Part shown: positions 55,198-64,000 of the stretch, in pieces
Position numbering within the stretch: position 1 is the first letter of the stretch
Layout: every line of letters starts with the position of its first letter
Assembly (NCBI GenBank): GCA_036365145.1
Contig: JAEOAD010000005.1
Coordinates: 7,421,001 to 7,485,000 of the forward strand
Length of the DNA stretch: 64,000 bases
Direction of reading: 5' to 3'
From: Orientallactaga sibirica
Lineage: Eukaryota; Chordata; Mammalia; Rodentia; Dipodidae
Translations under genes and position numbers: made by a program
Notes under the pieces: model-generated
Database searches by the model: none
Told to the model about the DNA's origin: nothing
Seen by the model: only the letters and a program-made list of their open reading frames with translations

Positions 55198-55559
55198 TGT
55201 GGTAGTTTGCATGCATTTCCCCCATAGACTCAGGTGTTATTAAAATTGAGTTTGTAGGTTCTGCCCCTAGTAGGCATACTTCTGCTACAAGGGGTGGGTG
55301 TCCTGGAGGTGGATCTGAATACCAGCCCAAGGTTGGCAGAGAAGTGTGAGCTCAGGGGGTCCTGCCTCTGGAAGTCTGCACGTGCTTGTGGCGCTGTCTG
55401 TTTGGTGGTGTCTCTTGGCTTGGATCTATGAATGGGAGGTAGCTACTTCCACCATTGATGGAACTTCCCCTTGGATCTGTGAACAGAAAGTAAACCCTTC
55501 CTCCAATAAACTGTGTCTCTTTGGAAGTTCATCCCAGTAACATGAAGCTCACTACAACA
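55198..55559 (+). repeat. ERVL/MaLR-type LTR, plus
   Basis: tgtggtagtttgcatgcatt at the start, ctccaataaactgtgtctct near the end and ctcactacaaca at the terminus: TG...CA with a polyadenylation signal, about 362 bp. Confidence 0.7.
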
Positions 55560-55587
55560 GAGACTTCATTTAAAATCTTCAGGATAA

Positions 55588-55750
55588 ACCAGGCGTGGTG
55601 GCGCACACCTTTAATCCCAGCATTTGGGAGGCAGAGGTAGGACGATTGCCGTAAGTTCAAGGCCACCCTGAGACTACATAGTGAATTTGAGGTCAGCCTA
55701 GGCCAGAGCGAGATCCTACTGTGAAAAACAACAACAACAAAAAAGAAATG
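55588..55750 (+). repeat. B1-like SINE, plus
   Basis: aaccaggcgtggtggcgcac to gcgagatcctactgtgaaaa, with (CAA)n tail. Confidence 0.9.
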
Positions 55751-55961
55751 AAATTAAAGTGGTTGCATGGATTTATGCAGCATCTCCATTGTCCTCATGA
55801 GAACAAAATGTGTATGACACATGTACAAGGAATGAAATAGGTGGTGCGTAAGTTGAAGATTCCACATGAGTGAAATGCTCTGATAATTTGACTTAAAATT
55901 GGCATTGTACAATAAAAAGATGAGTGGTAAAATTCCTGCTATTAATTTAAAAATTATGTAT

Positions 55962-55967
<6 letters not shown>

Positions 55968-56002
<35 letters not shown>

Positions 56003-56040
56003 GGTGTGTATGTGTGTGTGTGTATGGGTGTGTATGGGTG
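55968..56040. repeat. (TG)n microsatellite
   Basis: Long TG run with TATGGG interruptions. Confidence 0.95.
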
Positions 56041-56183
56041 GTGCCAGGGTCTCCTGCTGCTACAAGTGAATGCCTGACACATGCATCACTTTGGGTCCAA
56101 TTTTACATGGGTTCTGGGGAATTAAACTCTGGCTGACAGGCTTTGCGAGTAAGTTCCTTAACAACAGAGTCATCTCCCCAGCA
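56040..56183 (-). repeat. B2-like SINE, minus, old
   Basis: gccagggtctcctgctgcta, ttacatgggttctggggaat and gagtcatctccccagcac. Confidence 0.75.
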
Positions 56184-56270
56184 CCTGCTAGTAATTTAAA
56201 ATTTGATTTTTTTTTCTTTATTCACAGTGACATTAAAGAAAACAAAAAAAATTTTTTTAAATCACCAGGA

Positions 56271-56441
56271 AGGCTGGGTGTGGTGGTGCACACCTTTAAT
56301 CCCAGCACTTGGGAGGCAGAGGTAGGAGGATCGCCATGAGTTCAAGGCCACCCTGAGACTCCATAGTGAATGCCAGGTCAGTCTGGGCTAGAGTGAAACC
56401 CTTTCTTGAAAAACAAAACAAACAAACAAACAAACAAACAA
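56271..56441 (+). repeat. B1-like SINE, plus
   Basis: ggctgggtgtggtggtgcac to gtgaaaccctttcttgaaaa, with (CAAA)n tail and accaggaa flanks. Confidence 0.95.
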
Positions 56442-56489
56442 ACCAGGAAACCTGAAGGGAGACACTATAGAAAATCAAAGGAGAAAGCC

Positions 56490-56653
56490 TTTTATTTATT
56501 TATTTACTTATTTATTTGTTTCAAGGGAGTGTCTCACTCTAGCCCAGACCAACCTGGAACTGTACTCTCAGGCTAACCTTGAACTCATGGTGATCCTCCT
56601 ACCTTGGCCTCCTGAGTGCTGGGATTAAAGGTGTGCACCACCACGCCCGGCCC
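56490..56653 (-). repeat. B1-like SINE, minus
   Basis: tcaagggagtgtctcactct to gtgcaccaccacgcccggcc; an inverted partner of the preceding B1. Confidence 0.9.
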
Positions 56654-56655
56654 AA

Positions 56656-57818
56656 ATGCCTTTTTTTGTATAGTATCTTGAATGGTATTATTTTCATCCG
56701 TATTTTGAAGAAGGGGTCACGTGTTTTCACTTTTCACTGGGCCCCATGAATTATGACGCTGGCCCTGACTGAACTAACTTCTCAGCTAGGACAACAGGCA
56801 CTTGATGGACAATTAGGTTGTGGGGGGAGGGTCGAGGTAGACCTTCAAGTACCAGGGTGTTATTTCAGGAAGGGCGGAGCTGACATGATTTGGTGAAGGA
56901 ATGCACTTCAGAAAATAAGTAGGAAGATGAAAGTCTGGGGAGACTCAAGCTTCCATTATTCCTGTCTTGGGAATTCTCTTACCGAAGGAAGGACAGATAT
57001 TCCACTGAAAGGAAAGAAACAAACAAAAGTTTAAAAGGAAGAGACAGCAAGGCCAAGTCAGACAAGGTTCTCTTTCCAGTAAATAGGAAGGATAATACAA
57101 CTAAAGTTAGAGAACTATATAAATAAAAGTGATGCCATCCTCTGTATCATTGATATCACTAGGCAGGAAAGATTGCATATATGTTTATTCTTCCAAAGAT
57201 CAGCATAAATGTCAGGCCGATGGGCCTCTAAGAGGATTGTATTTAGATTAAGTGATCAATAAAATAAAAATAAACTCAATTTTCAAGCCTCATCCTTTTA
57301 GACCGCTTAACATAAATATTTTACGGAAATTTAAGTAAGCCCACAAAGGTCAGAAATAACAGTCCAACATGCCTTCATCAAATTTTAAAGCTCATTTCTT
57401 TAAAGGTTCTCTAAAAGTAACGTGAAAAAATGTTGGATTGTTGACTTTGATGTGTGTGTGTTTTTCTCCCCCCTCCACTTCTTTTTGGAATCTTAAATAT
57501 GTCCTTTGAAAAGTTGGGTTTCTCGAGGGAGGGCGAACTGAAAGCAAATGTGAGGGTTCCTTGGATCTTTCTGATCTGCTGGTCTTAATCCCTATCAACT
57601 AAGATAGGCAGCTGACACTGGAGAAGGAAAGTGAATGTGTCTAATCTTTACAACCCGAGACATGTCCAATCAAGGCTACTCATTAGGGAGAAAGAGCACA
57701 AAGGCATGCAAGCTCACATTTTAAAGGAATTTGCAGTCACATTCCCCAAGCACTAACCAACATCTGGAGCATGCTGAACTCTTCATCTTTTCACTGCTCT
57801 TGCCTAACAGTTTAGGGA
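56656..57818. other. Quiet AT-rich single-copy stretch
   Basis: About 1.2 kb without recognised repeats or genes. Confidence 0.4.
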
Positions 57819-57833
57819 GAAATAGATGATCCT

Positions 57834-58068
57834 GGGCTGGAGAGATGGCTCGGCGGCTAAGGTGATTGCCTGGAAAGCCTACCGACCTGGGTTCAACTGC
57901 CCATGGAAAGGCAGATGCATTAAGTGGCGCATGCATCTGGAGTTTGTTTGCCATGGCTGGAGGAGCTAGGTGCCCATTCTCTCTGTCTCTTTTTTTTCTC
58001 TCTCCCTCTCCCTGCAAATAAATAAATAAATAAATAAATAAGTAAAAGTATTTTTTTTTAAAGAAAAA
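57834..58068 (+). repeat. B2-like SINE, plus, perfect 15-bp TSD
   Basis: gaaatagatgatcct at 57819-57833 and 58069-58083. Head gggctggagagatggctcgg, (AAAT)n tail. Confidence 0.97.
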
Positions 58069-58224
58069 GAAATAGATGATCCTCTTTCTGCATCAGAAAA
58101 CCAATTGTTTACCGATCTCTATGCCCTGCAAAACAAGGGGAATGTTTCCTCAGTGTCAAAGACACTTGAGCACTTACTTGATTTTGTGGGCTATATCTGG
58201 ATTCTCTAACCTGGTGACACGATA

Positions 58225-58375
58225 AGTAAGGCGCATGTCATTAATCCACATTACAGACATGAACACCAAGGATTCAAAGTGGAACAGGTTGTCCAAACTC
58301 ACCAAAAGCTGTGAAGTACAGAATTCAAATCCTGGTGCTTTTGGTCTAGAGCTCTCTATACATAACCATTTATTT
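58225..58375 (-). repeat. MIR fragment, minus
   Basis: acattacagacatgaacacc, gtggaacaggttgtccaaac and ctcaccaaaagctgtg follow the reversed MIR core. Confidence 0.55.
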
Positions 58376-58469
58376 CACAGGCTCTTGGACTCTATTAATT
58401 AACAGTGTTCGCTTAACCTTGCATCTGAAATTAAGACTGCAAAGTAGAGTTTTTCATGAACCTCTCCCC

Positions 58470-58701
58470 TTTTTAAAAATATTTTTAAAATATATTTTTT
58501 ATTTTTATTTATTTATTTATTAGAGAGAGAGAGAGGAGGCGAGAGTGAGAATGGGCATGCCAGGGCTTCTAGCCACTGCAAACAAACTCCAGATGCATGC
58601 ACCACCATGTGCATCTGGCTTACGTGGGACCTGGAGAATTGAACCAGGGTCCTTAGGCTTCACAGGCATGCGCCTTAACCATTAAGCCAGATCTCCAGCC
58701 C
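58470..58701 (-). repeat. B2-like SINE, minus
   Basis: (TTTA)n, GA tract, ccagggcttctagccactgc and gccagatctccagccc. Confidence 0.93.
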
Positions 58702-58758
58702 TCCTCTTCCTCTTCTTAAGGTATATTGAATGCGAGTGCATCTGCTCTTAGTTTTGAA

Positions 58759-58920
58759 TTTGTTTTGTTTTGTTTTTGTTTTTTCGAGGTAGGGTCTTGC
58801 TCTAGCCCAGGCTGACCTGGAATTCACTATGTAGTCTCAGGGTGGCCTTGAACTCATGGCGATCCTCCTACCTCTGCCTCCCAAGTGCTGGGATTAAAGG
58901 CGTGCGCCACCACGCCCGCT
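58759..58920 (-). repeat. B1-like SINE, minus, perfect 16-bp TSD
   Basis: tgctcttagttttgaa at 58743-58758 and 58921-58936. Near-consensus body, so likely a young copy. Confidence 0.97.
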
Positions 58921-58936
58921 TGCTCTTAGTTTTGAA

Positions 58937-59371
58937 AGGCAGTGTGACTACAGGAGACTACACAAGTCTAGTATCATCTGCTTTTGGCTCAGAGGCTTTG
59001 TACTCGGTGAAAACATCATTTCCTTTTGCTCTCAACTCTCCAGTTAGTAACATTGGTGAGAACCCCTGTACAATTTTAGAAAGATTCATCAGTTGATGTA
59101 GGATATGTTGATTGTTGAGTCCGCCTGTGTTCCTTAAAGGTAGAGTGGCCATGCTCAACTGATCTGCAAAGGGCTTCCTCATGATGGAAATCTTTGCCAA
59201 ACTTGACTAAGCACTTTGAAAAGTCCTGTGCCTTACAGCAAAGAGGAGTGAGCCAAGAATTGTAGTTTTCATCCCTGTTGCTCTAGGGGGAGTTTTCAAG
59301 TGGCCAGTGCACTTTGTGTTGTACTAAGAATTTTCTGTTTAGAATTCATAATTTTGATTAAAAACAGAGAA
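58937..59371. other. Single-copy DNA, no feature seen
   Basis: No recognised feature. Confidence 0.35.
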
Positions 59372-59583
59372 CAAGCAGGGGAAATGGCTCAGTGGTTAAA
59401 GGCACTTTCCAGCAAAACTTGTGGGCCTATGTTCAATTCCCTAGTACCCAAATAAAGCTAGATTCACAAAGTGACACATGTACCTGGAGTTTGTTTGCAG
59501 TAGCAAGAGACCCTGCAGTGCCCATTCTCCCTCTCTCCCCCTCCTCTCTTTCTCTTTCACACAAGCAAAATAATAATAATAAT
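59372..59583 (+). repeat. B2-like SINE, plus
   Basis: gcaggggaaatggctcagtg head, TC tract, (AAT)n tail. Flanks aaaaacagagaa / aaaaccagagaa. Confidence 0.9.
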
Positions 59584-59737
59584 AAAAACCAGAGAATTTC
59601 ATATTTTAAAGTGATAAAATACCATTGGTGCATAGGATCATGATTCCTAGACATTGAAGTCTTGATCACTATAAAAACCATGAAATGTTATGGGAATCAA
59701 TACAAAGCTCTCTTTTTTATCTTTACTAATTTTTAAA

Positions 59738-59916
59738 TTTTTATTTTTATTTACGAGAGAGAGAAATGGGCACACCAGGGCCTTTAGCCACTACAAACAA
59801 ACTCCAGACGCATGTGCCACCATGTGCATCTGGCTTATGTGGGTCCTGGGGAATCGAACCTGAGTCCTTGGGCTTTGCAGGCAAGTGCCTTAACCACTAA
59901 GCCATCCTTATAGCCC
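59738..59916 (-). repeat. B2-like SINE, minus
   Basis: gggcacaccagggcctttag, tgtgcatctggcttatgtgg and cactaagccatccttatagc. Confidence 0.92.
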
Positions 59917-59918
59917 TG

Positions 59919-60618
59919 TTTTTTTTTTTTTTTTACTACTTTTTAAGCTAGTATACAAGTGATGTGTTCAAGATGGCATGTATATACATTATACATGTAT
60001 GTCATCGTGCCTTGTTTTTATTCCTCCCCCTCCTGCACTGTTCTCCCCCATTTCCCCTGCCTATTCTTGCTGGTCCCCTTCCTCCCCCCAATTTGTTCTC
60101 CCTCCTGTTTTATGTTTATATGAACTGCATCCCCTCCCCATTTAGATGTTAGGGGCTGGAACAACACAATTTTATTTCCCATTCCCCTTGCCTACCCACA
60201 GTGTCACCTGGAAACGGTGGTACACCATTTCCTCACCCTGAGAGCCAGACTGATGACATTTGTCACCTGAGCATGTGAACACCATGCCTCCCAGCAAATC
60301 TCCAAGGAGGCCAGCCTTCCCCTCACCTGACACTGGCTAAGCAAGTCTTTGTGACCAGAGGGGGAGGAAACAGACTGACCATGATTGTGCCCAGGGGACA
60401 GAGAAAATACCCATGAGCAGCGACAGCCCCTCATGTGGAAAACAGTGGGAAAGCAGCGCAAGCCAGGCAGAGCTCGGCTGATGAGCAGCCACTGCAGGTG
60501 CCGAGGGAACTGACTGGGACGACTGTGCCAGGCTGCCCAGTGGTTCCCGGCAATACCCATCTTGTTAACCTTCTGTGACAAAAAGGAGACTTTGCACCTG
60601 TCTCAAAACCAGAAAGAG
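59919..60618. other. T-tract, pyrimidine-rich DNA, then single-copy DNA
   Basis: The C/T-rich part (60020-60150) resembles the segment at 36340-36430 and could be LINE1-derived. The rest shows no feature. Confidence 0.3.
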
Positions 60619-60777
60619 AGCCGGGCGTGCTGGTGCACGCCTTTAATCCCAGCACTCGGGAGGCAGAGGTAGGAGGATCACCATGAGTTCTAAGGCACTC
60701 TGAGACTACATAGTGAATTCCAGGTTAGAGTGAGACCCTACCTTGAAGAACAAAAAACAAACAAAACAAAAAAAAAC
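60619..60777 (+). repeat. B1-like SINE, plus
   Basis: agccgggcgtgctggtgcac to gagaccctaccttgaagaac, with a small deletion after ccaggt. Confidence 0.93.
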
Positions 60778-60778
60778 C

Positions 60779-60955
60779 TCCAAAGAGATGGTTTAGCAGT
60801 TGAGGCACTTGTGTGCGAAAGGATCCAGGTTCCATTAAACCAGACGCATGAGGGGGTTCATGTGTCTGGAGATCATTTGCAGTGGAGTGGCTGGCAGCCC
60901 TGGTGCATGTCCATTTTTTTCTCTCTTTCTGTCTCTCTTAAATAAATAAATAAGC

Positions 60956-60985
<30 letters not shown>
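60779..60985 (+). repeat. B2-like SINE, plus, with (AAAT)n tail
   Basis: aagagatggtttagcagttg head and gtctggagatcatttgcagt body. Confidence 0.9.
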
Positions 60986-60988
<3 letters not shown>

Positions 60989-60989
60989 T

Positions 60990-61374
60990 AAAAACCTGAA
61001 AGACATGAGGTGGGAAGGATATCTCAAATTATGAGTGGGCTTTGAATATAATCCCAAGTGTTCTTGTGGAATAGGCAAAGGTTGGAGTGACGTGCCGGGA
61101 AAGGAAGGATCCATTCCAGCCCTGAGGACACCCACACTTCTCACCTTCAGAGCCGGTGGCAATCCATTTGCGTTGTGTGACGCTATGACGTTTGTGATAA
61201 GGTGTTTCAGCAGCAATGAGGCCCAACACGGTATCCAAAGCGTGGCTGCCGCTGTTTCTAGATGCAGCAGACGGAGCAACAGAGGGGCAGAGCACCACAT
61301 GACACCCAGGGAGGGCGGCTTGGCCTGGGAACAAGGAAACTACTGACTTTATACAGGATTTGTCCTTTTTTTGT
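60990..61374. other. Single-copy DNA, no feature seen
   Basis: No recognised feature. Confidence 0.35.
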
Positions 61375-61515
61375 TTGTTTGTTTTGAGGTAGGGTCTCTC
61401 TCTAGTCCAGGCTGGAATTCACTATGTAGTCTTAGGGTGGCCTTGAACTCACAGCGATCCACCTACCTCTGCCTCCCAAGTGCTGGGAATAAAGGCATGT
61501 GCCACCACACCCGGC
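61375..61515 (-). repeat. B1-like SINE, minus
   Basis: ttgaggtagggtctctctct to catgtgccaccacacccggc, with a small deletion in the tgacctggaatt part. Confidence 0.93.
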
Positions 61516-61953
61516 TTGAGTTGTCCTTCTGTCAGAGGGGCTGACATGGGCGAGAGGTGCAAAGATGCTGGGGGACCATCAGTCAAGGACGTTGTCAGAG
61601 AACTCTGCTTTGGACAGATTTGGATACAAAATGTTTCAAATCCATTGTGTGACTTTTTACATCCAGGATTCGGCCCCAGAAGATGGTTCACTGGTGGCCA
61701 GGGCAGTGCTGAAAGGGGGCTCAATATCGATCTGTCAGTTGATGGTAGTACATGTCAAAGGAGACGGGGACAGGTCATGTCAAAAGGAACCAAGCTCAAG
61801 AGGCAGGAAAGGACCCAGTGTGAACCCCAAGAAGCAAAGGCAGACAGGGGAAGATCTAGATAAGCCGAAGGATGGATGGTTGAATGGGAAGACAGGGTCT
61901 GAGCAAATCCTGTGGGTACCACATGGAGGTTTTTTTTTAAAAAAAATTATTTA
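61516..61953. other. Single-copy DNA, no feature seen
   Basis: A plus-strand frame of about 129 codons (61565-61954) has no recognised domain and no splice context. Confidence 0.35.
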
Positions 61954-62178
61954 GTGCTGGAGAGATGGCTTAGCGGTTAAACTCTTGCCTGTGAAGCCTA
62001 AGGATCCTGGTTCAAGGCTCGATTCTCCAGGACCCATGTAAGCCAGATGCATAAGGGGTGCACGCATCTGGAGTTTGTTTGCAGTGGCTGGAGACCCTGG
62101 TGTGCCCATTCTCTCTCTCTACCTGCCTATTTCTCTCTCTCTCTCCAAGAAATAAAAATAAAATATTTTAAAAAATAA
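61954..62178 (+). repeat. B2-like SINE, plus
   Basis: gtgctggagagatggcttag head, ggttcaaggctcgattctcc B-box variant, TC tract. Confidence 0.93.
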
Positions 62179-62189
62179 TAAAAATTATT

Positions 62190-62387
62190 TATTTATTGGA
62201 GAGAGTGAGAGAGAAAGAGGCAGATAATGGAGAGAATGGGCACACCAGGGCCTCCAGCCACTGCAAACGAACTCCAGACACATGCACCACCTTGTGCATC
62301 TGGCTTACGTGGATCCTGGAGAACTAAGCCTGGGTCCTGAGGCTTTGTAGGCAAATGCCTTAACCACTAAGCTATCTCTGCAGCCCC
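62190..62387 (-). repeat. B2-like SINE, minus
   Basis: ccagggcctccagccactgc, tgtgcatctggcttacgtgg and gctatctctgcagcccc. With the preceding copy it forms a tail-to-tail inverted pair. Confidence 0.93.
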
Positions 62388-62635
62388 ACATGTACTGTTG
62401 AATCCCTCAGTTAATTGTGCAGTTTAAAGGTCAGGGTAGATGGGAAGGAGACTTGACAGTATGTCTTTCTTCCTCCTTCTGTGCTAGTTGCTTGGGGGGA
62501 GGGCTGATTTTAGCTTACAGCTCAAGGGGACACCGTCCACCATGGCGAGGAAGACACTGTGACCCAGTATGAAGCAGCTGGTCACATTCAACCCACAGTC
62601 AGGAAGCAGAGTGATGAGTGCTGAAGCCTAGCTGC

Positions 62636-62816
62636 CTCCCTTCTTCCTTCCTTCCTTCCTTCCTTCCTTCCTTCCTTCCTTCCTTCCTTCCTCCCCCTTC
62701 CTTCCTTCCTCCTTCCTCCTCCCTCCCTCCCCCTTCTTCCTCCTTCCTCCCTCCCTCCCCCTTCCTTCCTTCCCTCCTTCCTCCCTCCCTTCCCCTTCCT
62801 TCCTTCCTCCCTTCTG
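62636..62816. repeat. (TTCC)n/(CCTCC)n pyrimidine microsatellite
   Basis: About 180 bp of TTCC units degenerating into CCTCC and CCCTTCC. Long open frames of Ser/Pro/Leu here are artefacts. Confidence 0.97.
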
Positions 62817-62852
62817 AGATGAACTTTCCAGTTATGGAGGAAGGGATATTAT
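62815..62852. repeat. Copy of the unclassified repeat motif
   Basis: gagatgaactttccagttat + ggaggaagggatatt matches 1797-1842 with a 12-base gap. Confidence 0.4.
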
Positions 62853-63055
62853 TTTTTTCCTTCCTAATCCCTGCTCTTCACAGGACCAGGCAAGAGAGAG
62901 CAAAGCCCCCAGCCACACAGCACACAGAGCAAAACTACAGCCAAAAGGTCACACAGCACACTCCCTCCTCCTTTTGCATATCCAATGGAATCTCCAATCA
63001 TTTCAAGGTGATTGCAGATGCAAACTATTTAATAAAACACTGAATATTTCATATA

Positions 63056-63353
63056 TTTCCTTCCTTCCTCCCTCCCCTCCCCTTCCCCCTTCCTTCCTTC
63101 CTTCCTTCCTTCCTTCCTTCCTTCCTTCCTTCCTTTCTTCCCCTCCCTCCTCCTCCCCTCCCTCCCTCCTCTCCTCCCCTCCTCCCCTTCTTCCTTCCTT
63201 CCTTTTCTTCCTTCCCTCCCTTCCCCTTCCTTCCCTCCTTACCTTCCTCCTTCCTTCCTTTTCTTCCTCCTTCCTTCCTCCCCCCTTCCTTCCTTCCTTC
63301 CTTCCTTCCTTCCTTCCTTCCTTCCTTCCTTCCTTCCTTCCTCCTTTTCTTAC
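63056..63353. repeat. (TTCC)n pyrimidine microsatellite, second array
   Basis: About 300 bp of TTCC with CCTCC and TTTTC variants, almost free of purines on this strand. Confidence 0.97.
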
Positions 63354-63357
63354 CTTT

Positions 63358-63712
63358 AAAAAACTAATTTATTATTAAAGAAAGAATGGACACTTTAGGA
63401 CTTTTTTGGGGGGGGGGGTTTCGAGGTAGGCTCTTACTCTAGCCCAGCCAGGCTGACCTGGAATTAACTATGTAGTCTCAGGGTGGCCTCAAACTCACTG
63501 CAATCCTCCAACCTCTGCCTCCCAAGTGCTGGGATTAAAGGCATGCACCACCACGCCCGGCCCCCAACTTTTAGGACTTTTAACCACTGCACACAAACCC
63601 CAGACACATGCACCACCTTGTGCATTTGGTTTTACGTGGGTCCTGGGAAATCGAACCTGGCTCCTTTGGCTTTGCAGGCGAGCGCATTAACCACTGAGCC
63701 ATCTCTCCAGCC
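63358..63712 (-). repeat. B2-like SINE, minus, split by a B1
   Basis: Left piece taatttattattaaagaaag; the right piece from ttaaccactgcacacaaacc to catctctccagcccc is complete to the SINE head. Confidence 0.85.
63406..63565 (-). repeat. B1-like SINE inside the B2-like SINE, minus
   Basis: ttcgaggtaggctcttactc to gcaccaccacgcccggccc. Flanks cactttaggactttt / aacttttaggactttt. Confidence 0.9.
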
Positions 63713-64000
63713 CCATCTCTGTTTCTCCTTTCATTCAGGCTGGGAACCCAGCCCAGAGATAGCGCTTCTCACCTCAGTTGACCTAATCTAAAAGCTCCCC
63801 AACAGGTATTCCCACTGGCTTGTTTCCATGGCGATCCAAATCCCATCAGGTTGACAGCATGATTGTCCATCACACCTTAGTCTCTTTTAAAGACTCCATC
63901 TTCCCAAGCCACTGTTGAGATCATTTCTTGGGCCCCAAGAATAGCATTAGAAGCACTGGAGGGCTGGGCCAGCCTGGCCAGCCTCAGAGCGGTGGTGGGC
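63713..64000. other. Single-copy DNA to the window end
   Basis: No recognised feature. Confidence 0.35.

Noticed and set aside
60180..60600. 125-codon minus frame
   Set aside because: No family match, codon bias or splice context that I can see.
61565..61954. 129-codon plus frame
   Set aside because: No recognised domain and no promoter or splice context; it runs toward a SINE.
62618..63378. Ser/Pro/Leu-rich frames of 134-141 codons
   Set aside because: Pure translation of TTCC microsatellite repeats.

Overview
This is a stretch of mammalian nuclear DNA from a rodent. It is packed with rodent short interspersed repeats: a 7SL-derived B1-like family, a tRNA-derived B2-like family, and B4/RSINE1/ID composites. 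It also carries ERVL-MaLR long terminal repeats (LTRs), ancient MIR copies and many microsatellites. The B1 body carries a diagnostic segment (ccaccctgagactacatag, then attccaggtcagcctggg) that differs from the house mouse and rat B1 I know. The tRNA-derived SINE starts like mouse B2 but has a different body and a (TC)n-AATAAA tail. Together these suggest a non-murid mouse-like rodent, most plausibly a jerboa or jumping-mouse relative (Dipodoidea). That placement is inference from repeats, not from a gene. There is no bacterial-style gene content, and almost every open frame is a by-product of repeats or low-complexity DNA.

Layout. 1-31.8 kb is repeat-rich DNA with several quiet, mostly single-copy stretches (about 3.9-7.7, 11.6-13.3, 14.5-16.3, 19.6-21.7, 26.2-27.7 and 29.4-30.5 kb). 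Its landmarks are a MIR with a triplicated 55-bp segment (1.1 kb), a probable retroviral LTR (7.7-8.5 kb), a 134/147-bp inverted duplication (9.7 and 11.1 kb), and a two-LTR MaLR element (16.3-18.3 kb). 31.8-33.7 kb is a strong CpG island with dense GC boxes and seven CCACGCCC motifs. On the minus strand it holds the best gene evidence: an ATG in strong Kozak context opening a seven-codon first coding exon (MDTFFPE) that ends at a GTGAGT splice donor. Transcription would run leftward, so 1-32.3 kb is probably part of a long first intron. I do not recognise the gene.

From 35 to 64 kb (upstream of that gene) the DNA is again repeat-dense, with SINE insertions nested in older elements. The clearest example is B1 inside RSINE1 inside an MLT1-like LTR at 45.6-46.5 kb. 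A probable solo retroviral LTR with three 44-bp direct repeats lies at 53.4-53.9 kb, a cluster of MaLR-type LTRs at 54.5-55.6 kb, and long TTCC microsatellites at 62.6-63.4 kb.

Naming: B1-like means 7SL-derived SINE. B2-like means tRNA-derived SINE with A-box tggctcagtggttaaggc, B-box ggttcgattcc, a (TC)n tract and an AATAAA-rich tail. Plus orientation means that promoter boxes read on the given strand. TSD means target-site duplication. No complete protein-coding gene, functional tRNA, rRNA or CRISPR array was found.
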